Below, one piece after another: positions 8,284-16,560 of a stretch of 64,000 bases of DNA. Source of the DNA: AP-15 sp963735445. Lineage in GTDB: Bacteria > Pseudomonadota > Alphaproteobacteria > ATCC43930 > CGMCC-115725. A program made the translations under genes and the position numbers. Within the stretch, counting starts at the first letter, position 1, and each line of letters begins with the position of its first letter. Under the pieces are notes generated by a model. The model was not told the origin of the DNA. It saw only the letters and a list, made by a program, of their open reading frames with translations, and did no database searches. The stretch lies in NCBI GenBank assembly GCA_963735445.1, contig CAVTLC010000042.1:61425-125424 (forward strand). Reading direction: 5' to 3'.

Positions 8284-9834
8284 TCACAGCGAGCGCAAGA
8301 AATCGAGGATGGCCTGCTGGTCCGCTTTCGGCAGGTTGCGGAAATTGTTGATCACCGCATTCGCCTCCGAAGCCGGATAGGCCGCCGATGAAGGCGAGCT
8401 GTGATCGTAGATCGCGGTCAGCAAGTCATTGGTCCGGCCGTCGTGCAGGAAGAACAGACGTTGCCCGACGCCCCATAAAGGCTGGGTGCGGAATTCATCC
8501 GGGCCGGCGGCGCCCTGAATGATATCGTCAGCCAGGCGCACGCCCATGTGATGCACGAGCAGGTCGGAGTACAAATTTACCGGCCGGTTTTCCAAGACAG
8601 CGCTATTCATCGCCGGCGCAGTTTGCATCTGTGGCGTGTGACACAATGCACAGCCGATATTGTTAAACACGGTCTTGCCTCGCTGCGCGCTGAGGCTCGG
8701 GTGAGGATCGGATTGCGGCGCGTCCATGAACCGCATCAACAATGAGAATTGCATCCAATCGGCGATGGTATGCAGCGGGTTGTTGAACGCCTGGTTCTTG
8801 GAATCGTCCTGATCGGTTCTGGTGACGTCGTTTGGCGCCGGCTTTCCGTTGCCGTTGCAGTCGGGGTCTTCTTCTTTAGATGTCGGAAACATTTCATTCG
8901 TAATGCCCATTTCGACGTTGTAGGCCTCGCCGGCAAACATCGTCAGTGACTTGTTCTGCGCCTTCCAGCCAAAGCGCGCGATAGTCCCGTCATTGCCGCT
9001 ACGGTTCGGATGGCCGGCGATACCCAGTGCATTGCGCTGCGCCGAGGTGGCGTCGTGATGGCTCAAGATCTCGCGGTCCTGTATTGAATCGATCAGCCCC
9101 GCCCCGAACATTTGGGTCGGGATCCGGAACGACAGATTGCCGGCTTGCCGCTCGGCGGCGAAATTTGGCTGTTTGATGCTGCAGTTTGGGATCGTCGGGT
9201 CATTGTTGATTCCCGTGACGACCCATAGCTGATGCACGCCGCCGTCTCGCGTCCCGTCCGGATTGTATTTGAAGCGAACCTCCCGGATCGGGCCGTACTG
9301 CTCCTCGAACGCTGGCACGACGTTCTTTTTGCCAAATCGGTTCGGAACCAGCCGGAACATCGGGTTTTCTGGCAGCATCGGCTTTGCTTCTCCGGGGTTT
9401 GGCACGATAAACCCGCCGGAGCCGCCAAGCGTCGGCTGCGCATGGCAAAGAAAACATTGGTCGGCGTTATGCCGGGCGCCGAGGCCGTTCGAATTCGTGT
9501 GAAACTGCGGGAAGAGGGGGTCGAGCTCGCCCATGCCGTTCACCGGCGAGCCATCGGTTACGTCCGCGCAGTCGTCACAAGTCGACTCCAATTGTCCAGC
9601 CCGGTTGATCCCCTCGGTGAATGAGGCGAGCTCATTGGCGTTGATCGGGGCGCGGGTCGTCGGGTTAGGGCTGATTACCGGTGGATGCGGGATCGGAATG
9701 CCACGATACTGCAGCATGCCGGCGGTATTGAGGAACCCGCCGCGCACGCCGGGGTCTTGCTGCGCCAGTGCCGGCGAGACCGACACCGCTCCAATCAGCG
9801 TTACCATTGCAGCTGTAGCAAGCTGCTGCTTCAT
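8284..9834 (-). CDS. Di-haem oxidoreductase / peroxidase-like protein (DHOR family)
   Basis: 516 residues with a signal peptide (residues 1-25, ending PALAQ). Two haem c attachment motifs are visible, CFLCH at residues 127-131 and CALCH near residue 390. This fits the periplasmic di-haem oxidoreductase family often described as thiol oxidoreductase or putative cytochrome c peroxidase. Other conserved-looking pieces are FRIPTQMFGAGLIDSI, IARFGWKAQNKSLTMFAGEAY, NIGCALCHTP and the ending PLWGVGQRLFFLHDGRTNDL. An extra CDDC pair lies at residues 86-89. The electron donor and substrate are unknown. It faces the TPR gene and both may belong to one imported segment. Only one gene in the unit, so regulation cannot be inferred beyond the palindrome at 9979. 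Confidence 0.88.
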   Translation of the reverse strand: MKQQLATAAMVTLIGAVSVSPALAQQDPGVRGGFLNTAGMLQYRGIPIPHPPVISPNPTTRAPINANELASFTEGINRAGQLESTCDDCADVTDGSPVNGMGELDPLFPQFHTNSNGLGARHNADQCFLCHAQPTLGGSGGFIVPNPGEAKPMLPENPMFRLVPNRFGKKNVVPAFEEQYGPIREVRFKYNPDGTRDGGVHQLWVVTGINNDPTIPNCSIKQPNFAAERQAGNLSFRIPTQMFGAGLIDSIQDREILSHHDATSAQRNALGIAGHPNRSGNDGTIARFGWKAQNKSLTMFAGEAYNVEMGITNEMFPTSKEEDPDCNGNGKPAPNDVTRTDQDDSKNQAFNNPLHTIADWMQFSLLMRFMDAPQSDPHPSLSAQRGKTVFNNIGCALCHTPQMQTAPAMNSAVLENRPVNLYSDLLVHHMGVRLADDIIQGAAGPDEFRTQPLWGVGQRLFFLHDGRTNDLLTAIYDHSSPSSAAYPASEANAVINNFRNLPKADQQAILDFLRSL

Positions 9835-10421
9835 GAGTTTTGCGCCTCCCTGTCGCCCGTCCGCAACGGCGCTCGTCGCGCCGACAACTCGCTCAGGCGG
9901 ATGCGCGTGACTGGGTTAGCGGGCCAACCACAGCTAAGCTGTCGGTTGCTAACTAACTCTGGACGGAAGGAGCGCGCGTCATACGTTCGTATGAGATAGG
10001 TTGGAGTGATAAGTAGAGTTAATGTAGTTAGTTCTTGTTTTGATTGTAGACTGTACTTCGATCTGATCCGAACATCCTCGGTCTTAACTTATGGCAGGCT
10101 GATTTGCTGGCATAAATATTAAAGATGTTAATGCATCTCTGCAGCTTCGGTTCAGCTCAAAGCTGTCTTAATGTGCAAAATTCAACCAAAAATTCCTTGA
10201 TTGTTGGTGCTTATCGCGGCCGTTACTTCTTGGCTACTCTCGTCAATTGGGATTTGGCGCGGTGCCGCCGATCGGCCGGCTTGCCGCTACGCCGCGGGGG
10301 CCGGCTCTCGCCCCCACCGGTCGACGGCTCGATCGAGCCTCTAAAATAATCGGTTTGATTGACGATCCGCGCGAGCGATATTGGCTGTTAGAACTGGCGC
10401 TTATTAGCAAGGAGGTCTGGA
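9835..10421. other. Intergenic region, AT-richer, no gene seen
   Basis: This 587-base gap separates the divergently transcribed di-haem oxidoreductase and VOC genes. It is visibly richer in A and T than its surroundings from about 9950 to 10250. It should hold both promoters, but I cannot point to a convincing -35/-10 pair. The only clear structure is the palindrome at 9979-9994. An open frame over its right end (from 10247) overlaps the VOC gene in another frame and looks like a shadow. Confidence 0.6.
9979..9994. promoter_or_regulatory. Operator-like palindrome upstream of the di-haem oxidoreductase gene
   Basis: TCATACG-TT-CGTATGA is a perfect inverted repeat with 7-base arms, 145 bases upstream of the di-haem oxidoreductase start codon. 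It could be a binding site for a dimeric regulator. There is no regulator gene beside it, so the assignment rests on symmetry and position only. Confidence 0.3.
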
Positions 10422-10964
10422 ATGACGTCGCGCTTTCACCCACAGCTTTCGCATTGCGGCGTTTATGCTCGCGATTTGTCGAGGATGGTCGATTTCTACA
10501 CCGATGTTGTCGGGCTGGTGGTGTCGGATCGCGGCATCAGCAGCCGCGGCGGCGAACTCGCTTTTATGACCGCGTCGCCCGAGCATCACCATCAATTTGT
10601 CGTGGTCTCCGGCCGGGCGCCCGAGGGGGTGTCCACGGTCAACCAGGTCTCGTTCAAGGTCCCCGATCTCGATGCGCTAAAGACGGTTTTTGGCCGCGCC
10701 CGCGCCGCCGGGATCGAGAACATCCGGCAGACCAGCCACGGCAACGCGCTGTCCTGCTATTTCCCCGATCCCGAGGGGAACATGATCGAGATCTACATGG
10801 ATACGCCCTGGTACGTGCCGCAACCGCATGGCGTGCCAATCGATCTGTCATTGCCGAATAACGAGATCGTCGCGCAAAACGACCAGCATTGCCGCGAAAC
10901 CCCCGGCTTTATGCCGCTCGACCAATGGAAGGCCGAGGTCGAGAGCCGGCTCAGCAGGGCCTGA
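10422..10964 (+). CDS. VOC-family protein (glyoxalase/extradiol dioxygenase fold)
   Basis: 180 residues, with a strong ribosome site (AAGGAGG at 10409) before the ATG. It has the paired beta-alpha-beta modules of the vicinal oxygen chelate fold. Likely metal ligands are His11 (LSHCGVYARDL), a His in ASPEHHHQFVVVSG and Glu in EGNMIEIYMDTPW. The ending WYVPQPHGVPIDLSLPNNEI resembles catechol 2,3-dioxygenase-like VOC proteins acting in aromatic degradation, but the exact reaction is not evident. The neighbouring HD-domain and Asp/Glu-racemase-like genes suggest a small catabolic cluster. Confidence 0.85.
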   Translation: MTSRFHPQLSHCGVYARDLSRMVDFYTDVVGLVVSDRGISSRGGELAFMTASPEHHHQFVVVSGRAPEGVSTVNQVSFKVPDLDALKTVFGRARAAGIENIRQTSHGNALSCYFPDPEGNMIEIYMDTPWYVPQPHGVPIDLSLPNNEIVAQNDQHCRETPGFMPLDQWKAEVESRLSRA

Positions 10965-11060
10965 CGCGAGCACCCGCGGTTCGGCTGAGCCGAGCCGCGG
11001 TCTGGCGCGAGCGGGTCGCGCGCAAAAGCCTCAGGGCATCGCGGCGAACGACGCGACCTA

Positions 11061-11822
11061 TCAGAGAAATTTTGTCGGGCGGATCAGGGTGCGCCACATA
11101 TGCGCGACCGGGCTGTTGTCAAAACCGAGCCCTTCTTTCGGCTGCTTGAAATTGCGGCCGATCACATCGGTGAATTCGTCAAGCTCGACGACCACGTCGG
11201 GGTCGAATGAATAGATGTCGTGCACCGTGATCATCCGGGCCGTCATGTACCATTTGTGATTGCGGGCGCGCTGGTATTCTTCCTCGATATAGGGGTCCGG
11301 CCGGTAGTCGGCGCCGAAATTCTTGACATAGGATTCGGGGTAGGCATAGCCCACCAACTCGTCGGCGTAAAACCGCAATGCCTGATGTGCGCGGATGGCC
11401 CACGAGGTTTCCTCGTCGACATAGGGCTCGACCAATTGCGCGCCCCAATAGCCGTGATCGGCGCGGATAAACCCGATGACGCCGATATCGTGGAGTAAGC
11501 AGGCGAGCACGACTTTGTCGTCCATGCCGGCCTTAACCGCATGCCGCGCGCTCTGCAGCAGGTGGTTGGCCGGGCCGAAGCGGTATTTGAAGAAATCGAT
11601 CAGGGTCGGCCGTTCCGGCATTTTCGGCAGCCGCGCATCGTCGCCCATGCAGAATTTCTTGCCTGGGTTTTGCGCCACCAATGCTGCCGTATTGGGGATG
11701 CTCGCGTCGCCGTCCGCAAGCATGAAGAGGCGCGACCTGACATAGATCTGATCGTCGAGTTCGCGCATCATTTTGGCTTCGAGCGCGTCGGCGCGTTCGG
11801 CCAAACTCATCGCATCATTCAT
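11061..11822 (-). CDS. HD-domain metal-dependent protein
   Basis: 253 residues. An HD domain is visible in the centre: NHLLQSARHAVKAGMDDKVV, then LACLLHDIG (the HD pair), DHGYWGAQLVEPYV and WAIRAHQALRFY. This spacing is closer to the mixed-valent di-iron HD oxygenases (PhnZ-like) than to the nucleotide phosphohydrolases, because of the short 'LLHDIG...DHG..GA' spacing; this is an inference from memory of the family. The N-terminal ~85 residues and the C-terminal ~60 are not recognised. It is convergent with the VOC gene and divergent from the gene at 11941. Its substrate is unknown. Confidence 0.75.
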   Translation of the reverse strand: MNDAMSLAERADALEAKMMRELDDQIYVRSRLFMLADGDASIPNTAALVAQNPGKKFCMGDDARLPKMPERPTLIDFFKYRFGPANHLLQSARHAVKAGMDDKVVLACLLHDIGVIGFIRADHGYWGAQLVEPYVDEETSWAIRAHQALRFYADELVGYAYPESYVKNFGADYRPDPYIEEEYQRARNHKWYMTARMITVHDIYSFDPDVVVELDEFTDVIGRNFKQPKEGLGFDNSPVAHMWRTLIRPTKFL

Positions 11823-11940
11823 TTCCTAAACCTTCTCGCTGGGCTATCTCGCATAACGATAGCAGAGCGCCGGTCGAGGGTCGACAACGCCGCGGTGTAA
11901 TCACTAGGATTGCCGGTCAAATTTGAGGGAAGGGTCGCTA

Positions 11941-12651
11941 ATGATCCGCCATTTCGGCGTCTTGATACCTTCGACCAACACAACCGTGGAAATGGAATGT
12001 CGGCTGTTGCCGCCGACCTACCAGGCGCATATCGGCCGGCTGATGACCAGCCGCCCCGGCCAGACCTTCGCTTCGCCGCGCGATGAGGACCTCGACTACC
12101 AGTCGAAATTGCTCGGCACGGCCAAGGTCGAGCTGGTGATCCTGGCGCAGACTTCGGCGAGCGTGTTCGTCGACGATTACGATGAGGTCGTCACCCGCCG
12201 CATGAGCGAAGGCGCCAAGGCGCCGGCGATTACCTCGGCGCAGGCGATCGGTCGCGCGGTGCGAGCCCTGGGCGCGCGGCGTATCGGTCTGGTCTCGCCC
12301 TATTCGGAAACGGTCAATCAGCGCGCCGCGGATCTGTTCGCCCGCAACCACGGTCTCGAGACGGTGGCGCTCGAAGGGTTTGGCGCGACCGATTCCTACG
12401 CGATCGGCAATCTCGGCCCGGAGAACGCGCGCGACGCGTTCCGCCGCATCGACCGGCCCGAAATCGAGGTTCTCGTCGTGCCCGGCGGCAATTTTCCGAC
12501 AATGGCCTCGATCGCCGCGTGGGAGCGCGAATTTAAGAAGCCGGTGGTGACCACCAACCAGGCGTCGTTCTGGGCAATGCTGACGATGCTGAAAACCGGC
12601 GACAAGGTGCCGGGTTATGGCCGCCTGCTCGAAGAAGCGCCAGCCGGGTAA
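11941..12651 (+). CDS. Asp/Glu racemase-superfamily protein (maleate isomerase-like), catalytic Cys residues missing
   Basis: 236 residues. The fold is recognisable from IRHFGVLIPSTNTTVEMEC at the start, VRALGARRIGLVSPYSETVN in the middle and VVTTNQASFWAML near the end, which match maleate cis-trans isomerase and arylmalonate decarboxylase relatives. In those enzymes a Cys is expected in the loop after strand 3 and another in the second half. Here the equivalent loops read LAQTSASVF and VVPGGNFPTM, with no Cys in either. The start ATG at 11941 has a good ribosome site (GAGGGAAGG at 11925); a TTG at 11923 is in frame but unlikely. It may bind a dicarboxylate without racemase chemistry. Confidence 0.75.
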   Translation: MIRHFGVLIPSTNTTVEMECRLLPPTYQAHIGRLMTSRPGQTFASPRDEDLDYQSKLLGTAKVELVILAQTSASVFVDDYDEVVTRRMSEGAKAPAITSAQAIGRAVRALGARRIGLVSPYSETVNQRAADLFARNHGLETVALEGFGATDSYAIGNLGPENARDAFRRIDRPEIEVLVVPGGNFPTMASIAAWEREFKKPVVTTNQASFWAMLTMLKTGDKVPGYGRLLEEAPAG

Positions 12652-12684
12652 GCCAGCCGGGGAACGGGCGCCGTCGCGCCGCCT

Positions 12685-13260
12685 CTAGGCGTGGCCGGCG
12701 TCGCTCGACAGCATCGACAGGCTGACGCCGAGCTTGCCTAATGCCCGTTGCCATTTGGTGTCGTGGTCGGGATCAAAGACGATGCCCTCATCGGCCGCGA
12801 CGCAAAGCCAGCCATTCGCCTGAATTTCGGCATCGAGCTGGCCCGGGGCCCAACCGGCATAGCCGAGCGCAAACAGGCTCTGGCGCGGACCCTGCCCTTT
12901 GGCGATCGCGCGCATGATGTCGAGCGTCGCAGTGATCGCGATATTGCCGGCCACCGGCAGGGTCCCTTCCTCGCGATATTCGGCGGTATGAAGCACAAAA
13001 CCGCGGCCCGGCTCGACCGGACCGCCAAAATAGACCGGGCGCTTCTTCGCAAAGTCGACGGGCTCGATTTCCAACTGCGCGAACAATTCGGCCAAGGTCA
13101 GCGACCCTAATGCCTTGTTGATCACCAGACCCATCGCACCGTCCTCGCCGCTATGCGTACACAGATAGACCACGGACCGCGCAAAGCGCGGGTCTCCCAT
13201 CTGCGGCATCGCGACGAGCAATTGACCGGCGAGCGAACTCGCTGTGCTCTCGGCTGTCAT
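12685..13260 (-). CDS. YqgE/AlgH family protein
   Basis: 191 residues, the normal length. Family features are visible throughout: GQLLVAMPQMGDPRFARSVV at the start, HSGEDGAMGLVINKALG, PVYFGGPVEPGRGFVLH and the LGYAGWAPGQLDAEIQANGW block near residue 130. YqgE/AlgH proteins are cytosolic and conserved, and were once linked to alginate regulation in Pseudomonas. Their biochemical role is not settled. The gene is convergent with the racemase-like gene and divergent from the peroxiredoxin gene. Confidence 0.93.
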   Translation of the reverse strand: MTAESTASSLAGQLLVAMPQMGDPRFARSVVYLCTHSGEDGAMGLVINKALGSLTLAELFAQLEIEPVDFAKKRPVYFGGPVEPGRGFVLHTAEYREEGTLPVAGNIAITATLDIMRAIAKGQGPRQSLFALGYAGWAPGQLDAEIQANGWLCVAADEGIVFDPDHDTKWQRALGKLGVSLSMLSSDAGHA

Positions 13261-13482
13261 CCTTTCGCTACCATCCCAACCTGCGTTCCACGAGCCAACC
13301 TACCACAACAAGCGTGTCGCCGGTCAGCGCCCAAAAAGCGTGCAGGGATACCTGACCCCGGGTAGTGACTGATCCCCGCCGCGGTTTGCCCCGCGGTTCG
13401 GGCTGTGCTATCGCTGCCCCAGCCCGCTCCCATGCCGGGGACGGTGGGATTGGCGATATCGAACAAATCGGAGGGACTCACT

Positions 13483-13971
13483 ATGACGATCAATGTCGGC
13501 GACAAGCTGCCCTCGGTCACTTTACGACAGGTAACACCCGAGGGCCCAAAAGAGGTCACCACCGACGAATTCTTCCGCGGCAAGAAGGTGGCGCTGTTCG
13601 CCGTGCCGGGCGCCTTTACGCCGGCCTGCTCGCAACGTCATCTGCCGGGCTTTGTCGAAAAATCGGCCGAGATCAAGGCGAAAGGAATCGACGAAATCGC
13701 GTGTGTCGCGGTCAATGACCCCGCGGTGATGGGCGCCTGGGGCAAAGACCAGAAATGCGACGGCAAGGTCACGATGCTGTCCGATGGCAGCGGCGACTTC
13801 GCCAAGGCGCTCGGGCTCGAACTCGATCTCTCGAAGGGCGGTCTCGGCATCCGCTCAAAGCGCTACTCGATGCTGGTCGACAACGGCGTCGTCAAATCGC
13901 TCAATGTCGAACAGCAACCCGGCCAAGTCGAAGCCTCCAGCGCCGAAGCGATATTGCAGGCGCTGGTGTAA
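13483..13971 (+). CDS. Peroxiredoxin of the Prx5 type
   Basis: 162 residues from the ATG at 13483, preceded by a clear ribosome site (GGAGGG). The open frame reaches further upstream but that part has no similarity. The protein reduces hydroperoxides. It carries the Prx5 active-site loop VPGAFTPACS with the peroxidatic Cys at residue 49, followed by RHLPGFVEKSAEIKAKGID and AVNDPAVMGAW, and ends with the usual VEQQPGQVEASSAEAIL stretch. No glutaredoxin domain is fused. A second conserved Cys (in KDQKCDGKV) is present near residue 90, but whether it resolves the first is not clear. Confidence 0.94.
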   Translation: MTINVGDKLPSVTLRQVTPEGPKEVTTDEFFRGKKVALFAVPGAFTPACSQRHLPGFVEKSAEIKAKGIDEIACVAVNDPAVMGAWGKDQKCDGKVTMLSDGSGDFAKALGLELDLSKGGLGIRSKRYSMLVDNGVVKSLNVEQQPGQVEASSAEAILQALV

Positions 13972-14968
13972 GCGATACGATCGCTCCGCCCTTACCCATC
14001 CAGTGGCCGGCTTGACCTGCCAGCAACGCGTTTCTGTTGTTGAGCCGGGTCGAAGTGTATCTATGGCTGGACTTGGCCCCGGCCGCGCACGGTTCCTGTT
14101 TCGGCTATAGCCAATCCCCGTGGCCGGGCTTGACCCGGCCACCCTCGTGTCTCTTACACCGCGAGTGCGTGGATGCCCGGGTCAAGCCCGGGCAAGGGGC
14201 ACGCGTAAAGGCAGCAATCGTACCGCCCTTGCCTACACCGGCGGAGTGCATCCGGTCTTTAGGTCTGGGTCGAAGTAATCCCGTGTGCGTTAGTATCCGA
14301 GGCACGCGTTGAGGGCCGATAAATCCGCTCAGAACCAGCCTCCGTCGTATTTTACCTGTTCGTTAACACGACAACTTCGTGAGGACTTCGAAATATTATA
14401 CATATAGGGTTTGTGCGACAAACAGGGCGAGAGCAGAAGGGTGGTGAAGGCACAAGATGTAGGAGCGTTACCCCAAAAGGACACGGGGGGCCTGCAGTTC
14501 TCCATAATCTAGTAGCGGTACCATTCGCTCTTAACCCGCTGATCGCCCCCTCCTTCTGGCCGACCAGTATCGTTCTGACGCCGGACGCGGCGCTGCTCTT
14601 TCTCCTCGCGACGGCGAGACCACCACTCTTTCCATCGACTCCAAAAGGTGCGTCTGACAATTATAGGAGGTCTATCACTCATTAGACGACTCCGAAGGTC
14701 AGGAGAGGGAAATATTCACCCCCAGCCGCGTCAGCACAGCAGTCGCAGCCGCGTCACCACCAGCACGTCGTCGGCGTCGAGCTGGTCGATAACAACGGGG
14801 CAATGCCTGTACCAAATCCGATCGGCTAGCTCTGGCCTAGGAACGGTGGGCCCTCATTTGCGGTAGTATCGACATCGGGTTTTCCAGAATTGAACGTTAT
14901 GCGCCAACCGTTGGGAGCCGCTCAGCAGCTGTCGCTTGGGGTCACCCGCGACCGCGTGACGGAGCGGC
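13972..14968. other. Intergenic region of about 1 kb with REP-like palindromes, no gene seen
   Basis: No open frame here looks like a real gene. The left part (13990-14200) carries the REP-like palindromes listed separately. From about 14300 to 14900 the sequence is of mixed composition with several short open frames on both strands that lack ribosome sites and protein-like composition. It may be debris of lost genes. Confidence 0.6.
14122..14193. repeat. Inverted pair of REP-like palindromes
   Basis: Two 19-base palindromes, GGCCGGGCTTGACCCGGCC at 14122-14140 and GCCCGGGTCAAGCCCGGGC at 14175-14193, are inverted versions of the same element. Weaker relatives are seen near 14003 (GTGGCCGGCTTGACC) and 14043. 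Elements built on the core CCGGGCTTGACCCGG are frequent in alphaproteobacterial intergenic regions. Confidence 0.7.
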
Positions 14969-15637
14969 TCAGACAGCGGGGGCGCGCAGCGGGCGGAGGT
15001 CGGGGGCGGGGTGCAGCGCGGCTTCGGTTTTGGACTGCAGGCTGGAGAAGTCGATGTCTTCGGCGATTTCGCGCACGACCAGCCCGTCCGAGGTCACGTC
15101 GATGACGGCGAGATCGGTGTAGATCCGGCGCACCGCGGCGGCGGCGGTCAGCGGGTATTCGCAGCGCCTGCGGATCCGCGGAGCGCCCGATTTGGTCGTG
15201 TGTTCGACCAGAACCCGGATCTCTTTGGCGCCGACTGCGAGGTCCATCGCACCACCGACGCCGGGCGGAAAACTCGGGTCGTCGGTCGTCCAATTGGCGA
15301 GGTCGCCATTCTCCGCGACCTCAAAGGCGCCGAGCAGGGCCAAGTCGAGATGGCCGCCGCGGATCATCAGAAACGAGTCGGTATGGTGAACGTAGCTGCC
15401 GCCGGTCACCAAGGTGATCGGCTGCTTGCCGGCGTTGATCAAATCAGGATCGGCCTCGTTGGCGCCGGGGGCGGGGCCGACGCCCAAAATGCCGTTCTCG
15501 CTATGCAGCACGATCTCGCGGTCGTCGGGAATGAAGTCCGAGACCAGGGTCGGCAGGCCGATCCCGAGGTTCACATAGGCGCCGTCGACGAGATCCTGAG
15601 CGGCCCGCCAGGCGATTTGGCGACGTTTGAGCGGCAT
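14969..15637 (-). CDS. CoA-transferase subunit B (3-oxoacid / 3-oxoadipate type)
   Basis: 222 residues. The catalytic Glu lies in the SENG motif (HSENGILGVGPAP) near residue 47, and the preceding VNLGIGLPTLVSDFIPDD is typical of the beta subunit. Further conserved pieces are GGSYVHHTDSFLMIRGGHLD and AVGAKEIRVLVEHTTK. The enzyme moves CoA between an acyl-CoA (often succinyl-CoA) and a 3-oxoacid such as acetoacetate or 3-oxoadipate. With the neighbouring BKACE gene, acetoacetate is a plausible substrate. It follows subunit A (15768-16433) on the same strand after a repeat-bearing 130-base gap, unusual since A and B genes often touch. Confidence 0.93.
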   Translation of the reverse strand: MPLKRRQIAWRAAQDLVDGAYVNLGIGLPTLVSDFIPDDREIVLHSENGILGVGPAPGANEADPDLINAGKQPITLVTGGSYVHHTDSFLMIRGGHLDLALLGAFEVAENGDLANWTTDDPSFPPGVGGAMDLAVGAKEIRVLVEHTTKSGAPRIRRRCEYPLTAAAAVRRIYTDLAVIDVTSDGLVVREIAEDIDFSSLQSKTEAALHPAPDLRPLRAPAV

Positions 15638-15675
15638 CTTTCCCTCCGGTACTGGCCCTGGCCGGAGCTCAGTCT

Positions 15676-15762
15676 GTCATTGCGAGCGAAGCGAAGCAAT
15701 CCCAGGCCGCTTGTGTATCCATTGTCGGGATTGCCTCGTCGCCTGCGGCTCCTCGCAATGAC
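15676..15762. repeat. Palindromic repeat of the GTCATTGCGAG...CTCGCAATGAC family, copy 1
   Basis: The element starts GTCATTGCGAGCGAAGCGAA and ends with the complementary CTCCTCGCAATGAC, with GCAATCCC and GGGATTGC in between, so the whole unit can fold into a long hairpin. It lies between the genes for the two CoA-transferase subunits. The same family appears at 43600-43685. Such elements are widespread in many bacterial genomes. Confidence 0.8.
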
Positions 15763-15767
15763 GGGTC

Positions 15768-16433
15768 CTAAAACGCGACTTGGACGATGCGGTCGACAAA
15801 GATGCCGGGGGTGATGATCATCTCTGGATCGAGCTCGCCCAATTCGACGATATGCCGAACTTGCGCGACCGCAAGATCGGCGGCCATCGCCATCGTCGGG
15901 TTAAAATTGCGCTGCGATTTGCGATAGGTCAGGTTGCCCCAGCGGTCGGCCCGTTCGGCGGCGAGCAGTGCGACATCGCCCTTTAGCGGTTTTTCCAGCA
16001 CATACATCCTGCCGTCGATCTCGCGGTGCTCCTTGCCTTCGGCGAGCCGCGTGCCGACCGATACCGGCGAGTAGAAGCCGCCGAGCCCGGCGGCGGCGCA
16101 GCGCATCCGTTCGCTCAAGGTCCCCTGCGGCAATAGTTCGAGCTCGATTTTGCCGGCGGCGTACAACTCCTCAAAGACAACGCTGCCCGAACTGCGCGGG
16201 AACGAGCACATGATCTTGCGCACCCGGCCGGCCGCCATCAATGCCGCGAGCCCGCTGCGCCCGGTGCCGGCGTTGTTGGCGACCACCGTCAGGTCGCGCG
16301 CACCCTGCTCGATCACCGCTTCGCAGAGCGCATCGGGCAGTCCGGCGCCGCCAAACCCGGCGCACAGGACAACGGCGCCATCCTTGATGCCGGCCACCGC
16401 CTCGGCAAGATTTTTGACCCGCTTGTCGATCAT
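15768..16433 (-). CDS. CoA-transferase subunit A (3-oxoacid / 3-oxoadipate type)
   Basis: 222 residues from the ATG at 16433; the frame is open further upstream only through a repeat. The subunit carries the glycine-rich CoA loop GAVVLCAGFGGAGLPDALC and the alpha-subunit motifs VVANNAGTGRSGLAAL, ELELLPQGTLSERMRCA and GNLTYRKSQRNFNPTMAMAA. It makes the enzyme together with subunit B at 14969-15637. The order BKACE-subunit A-subunit B on one strand suggests a single catabolic unit. Confidence 0.93.
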   Translation of the reverse strand: MIDKRVKNLAEAVAGIKDGAVVLCAGFGGAGLPDALCEAVIEQGARDLTVVANNAGTGRSGLAALMAAGRVRKIMCSFPRSSGSVVFEELYAAGKIELELLPQGTLSERMRCAAAGLGGFYSPVSVGTRLAEGKEHREIDGRMYVLEKPLKGDVALLAAERADRWGNLTYRKSQRNFNPTMAMAADLAVAQVRHIVELGELDPEMIITPGIFVDRIVQVAF

Positions 16434-16452
16434 CAATAGCCTCTTCGAGCAG

Positions 16453-16545
16453 CCCTCACCCACCCGACCCTTCGGGCCGGGTCCCCCTCTCCCGCAATGC
16501 GGGAGAGGGTGCCGAGCATAGCGAGGCGGGTGAGGGCGAGTCCGC
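16453..16545. repeat. Palindromic intergenic repeat (CCCTCACCC...GGGTGAGGG)
   Basis: The element begins CCCTCACCCACCCGACCC and closes with GAGGCGGGTGAGGGCG. Its central hairpin at 16485-16509 is perfect: CCCTCTCCCGC-AAT-GCGGGAGAGGG, with 11-base arms. It lies between the BKACE and CoA-transferase A genes, and could also slow or end transcription there. Confidence 0.75.
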
Positions 16546-16560
16546 ACCGATCACCGCCAA

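Noticed and set aside
10247..10861. Open frame overlapping the VOC gene
   Set aside because: Basic low-complexity shadow; the VOC gene has a strong ribosome site and clear family features.
13972..14968. CRISPR-like spacing of the REP palindromes
   Set aside because: Only two good palindromes, in inverted orientation and without regular spacers or cas genes.
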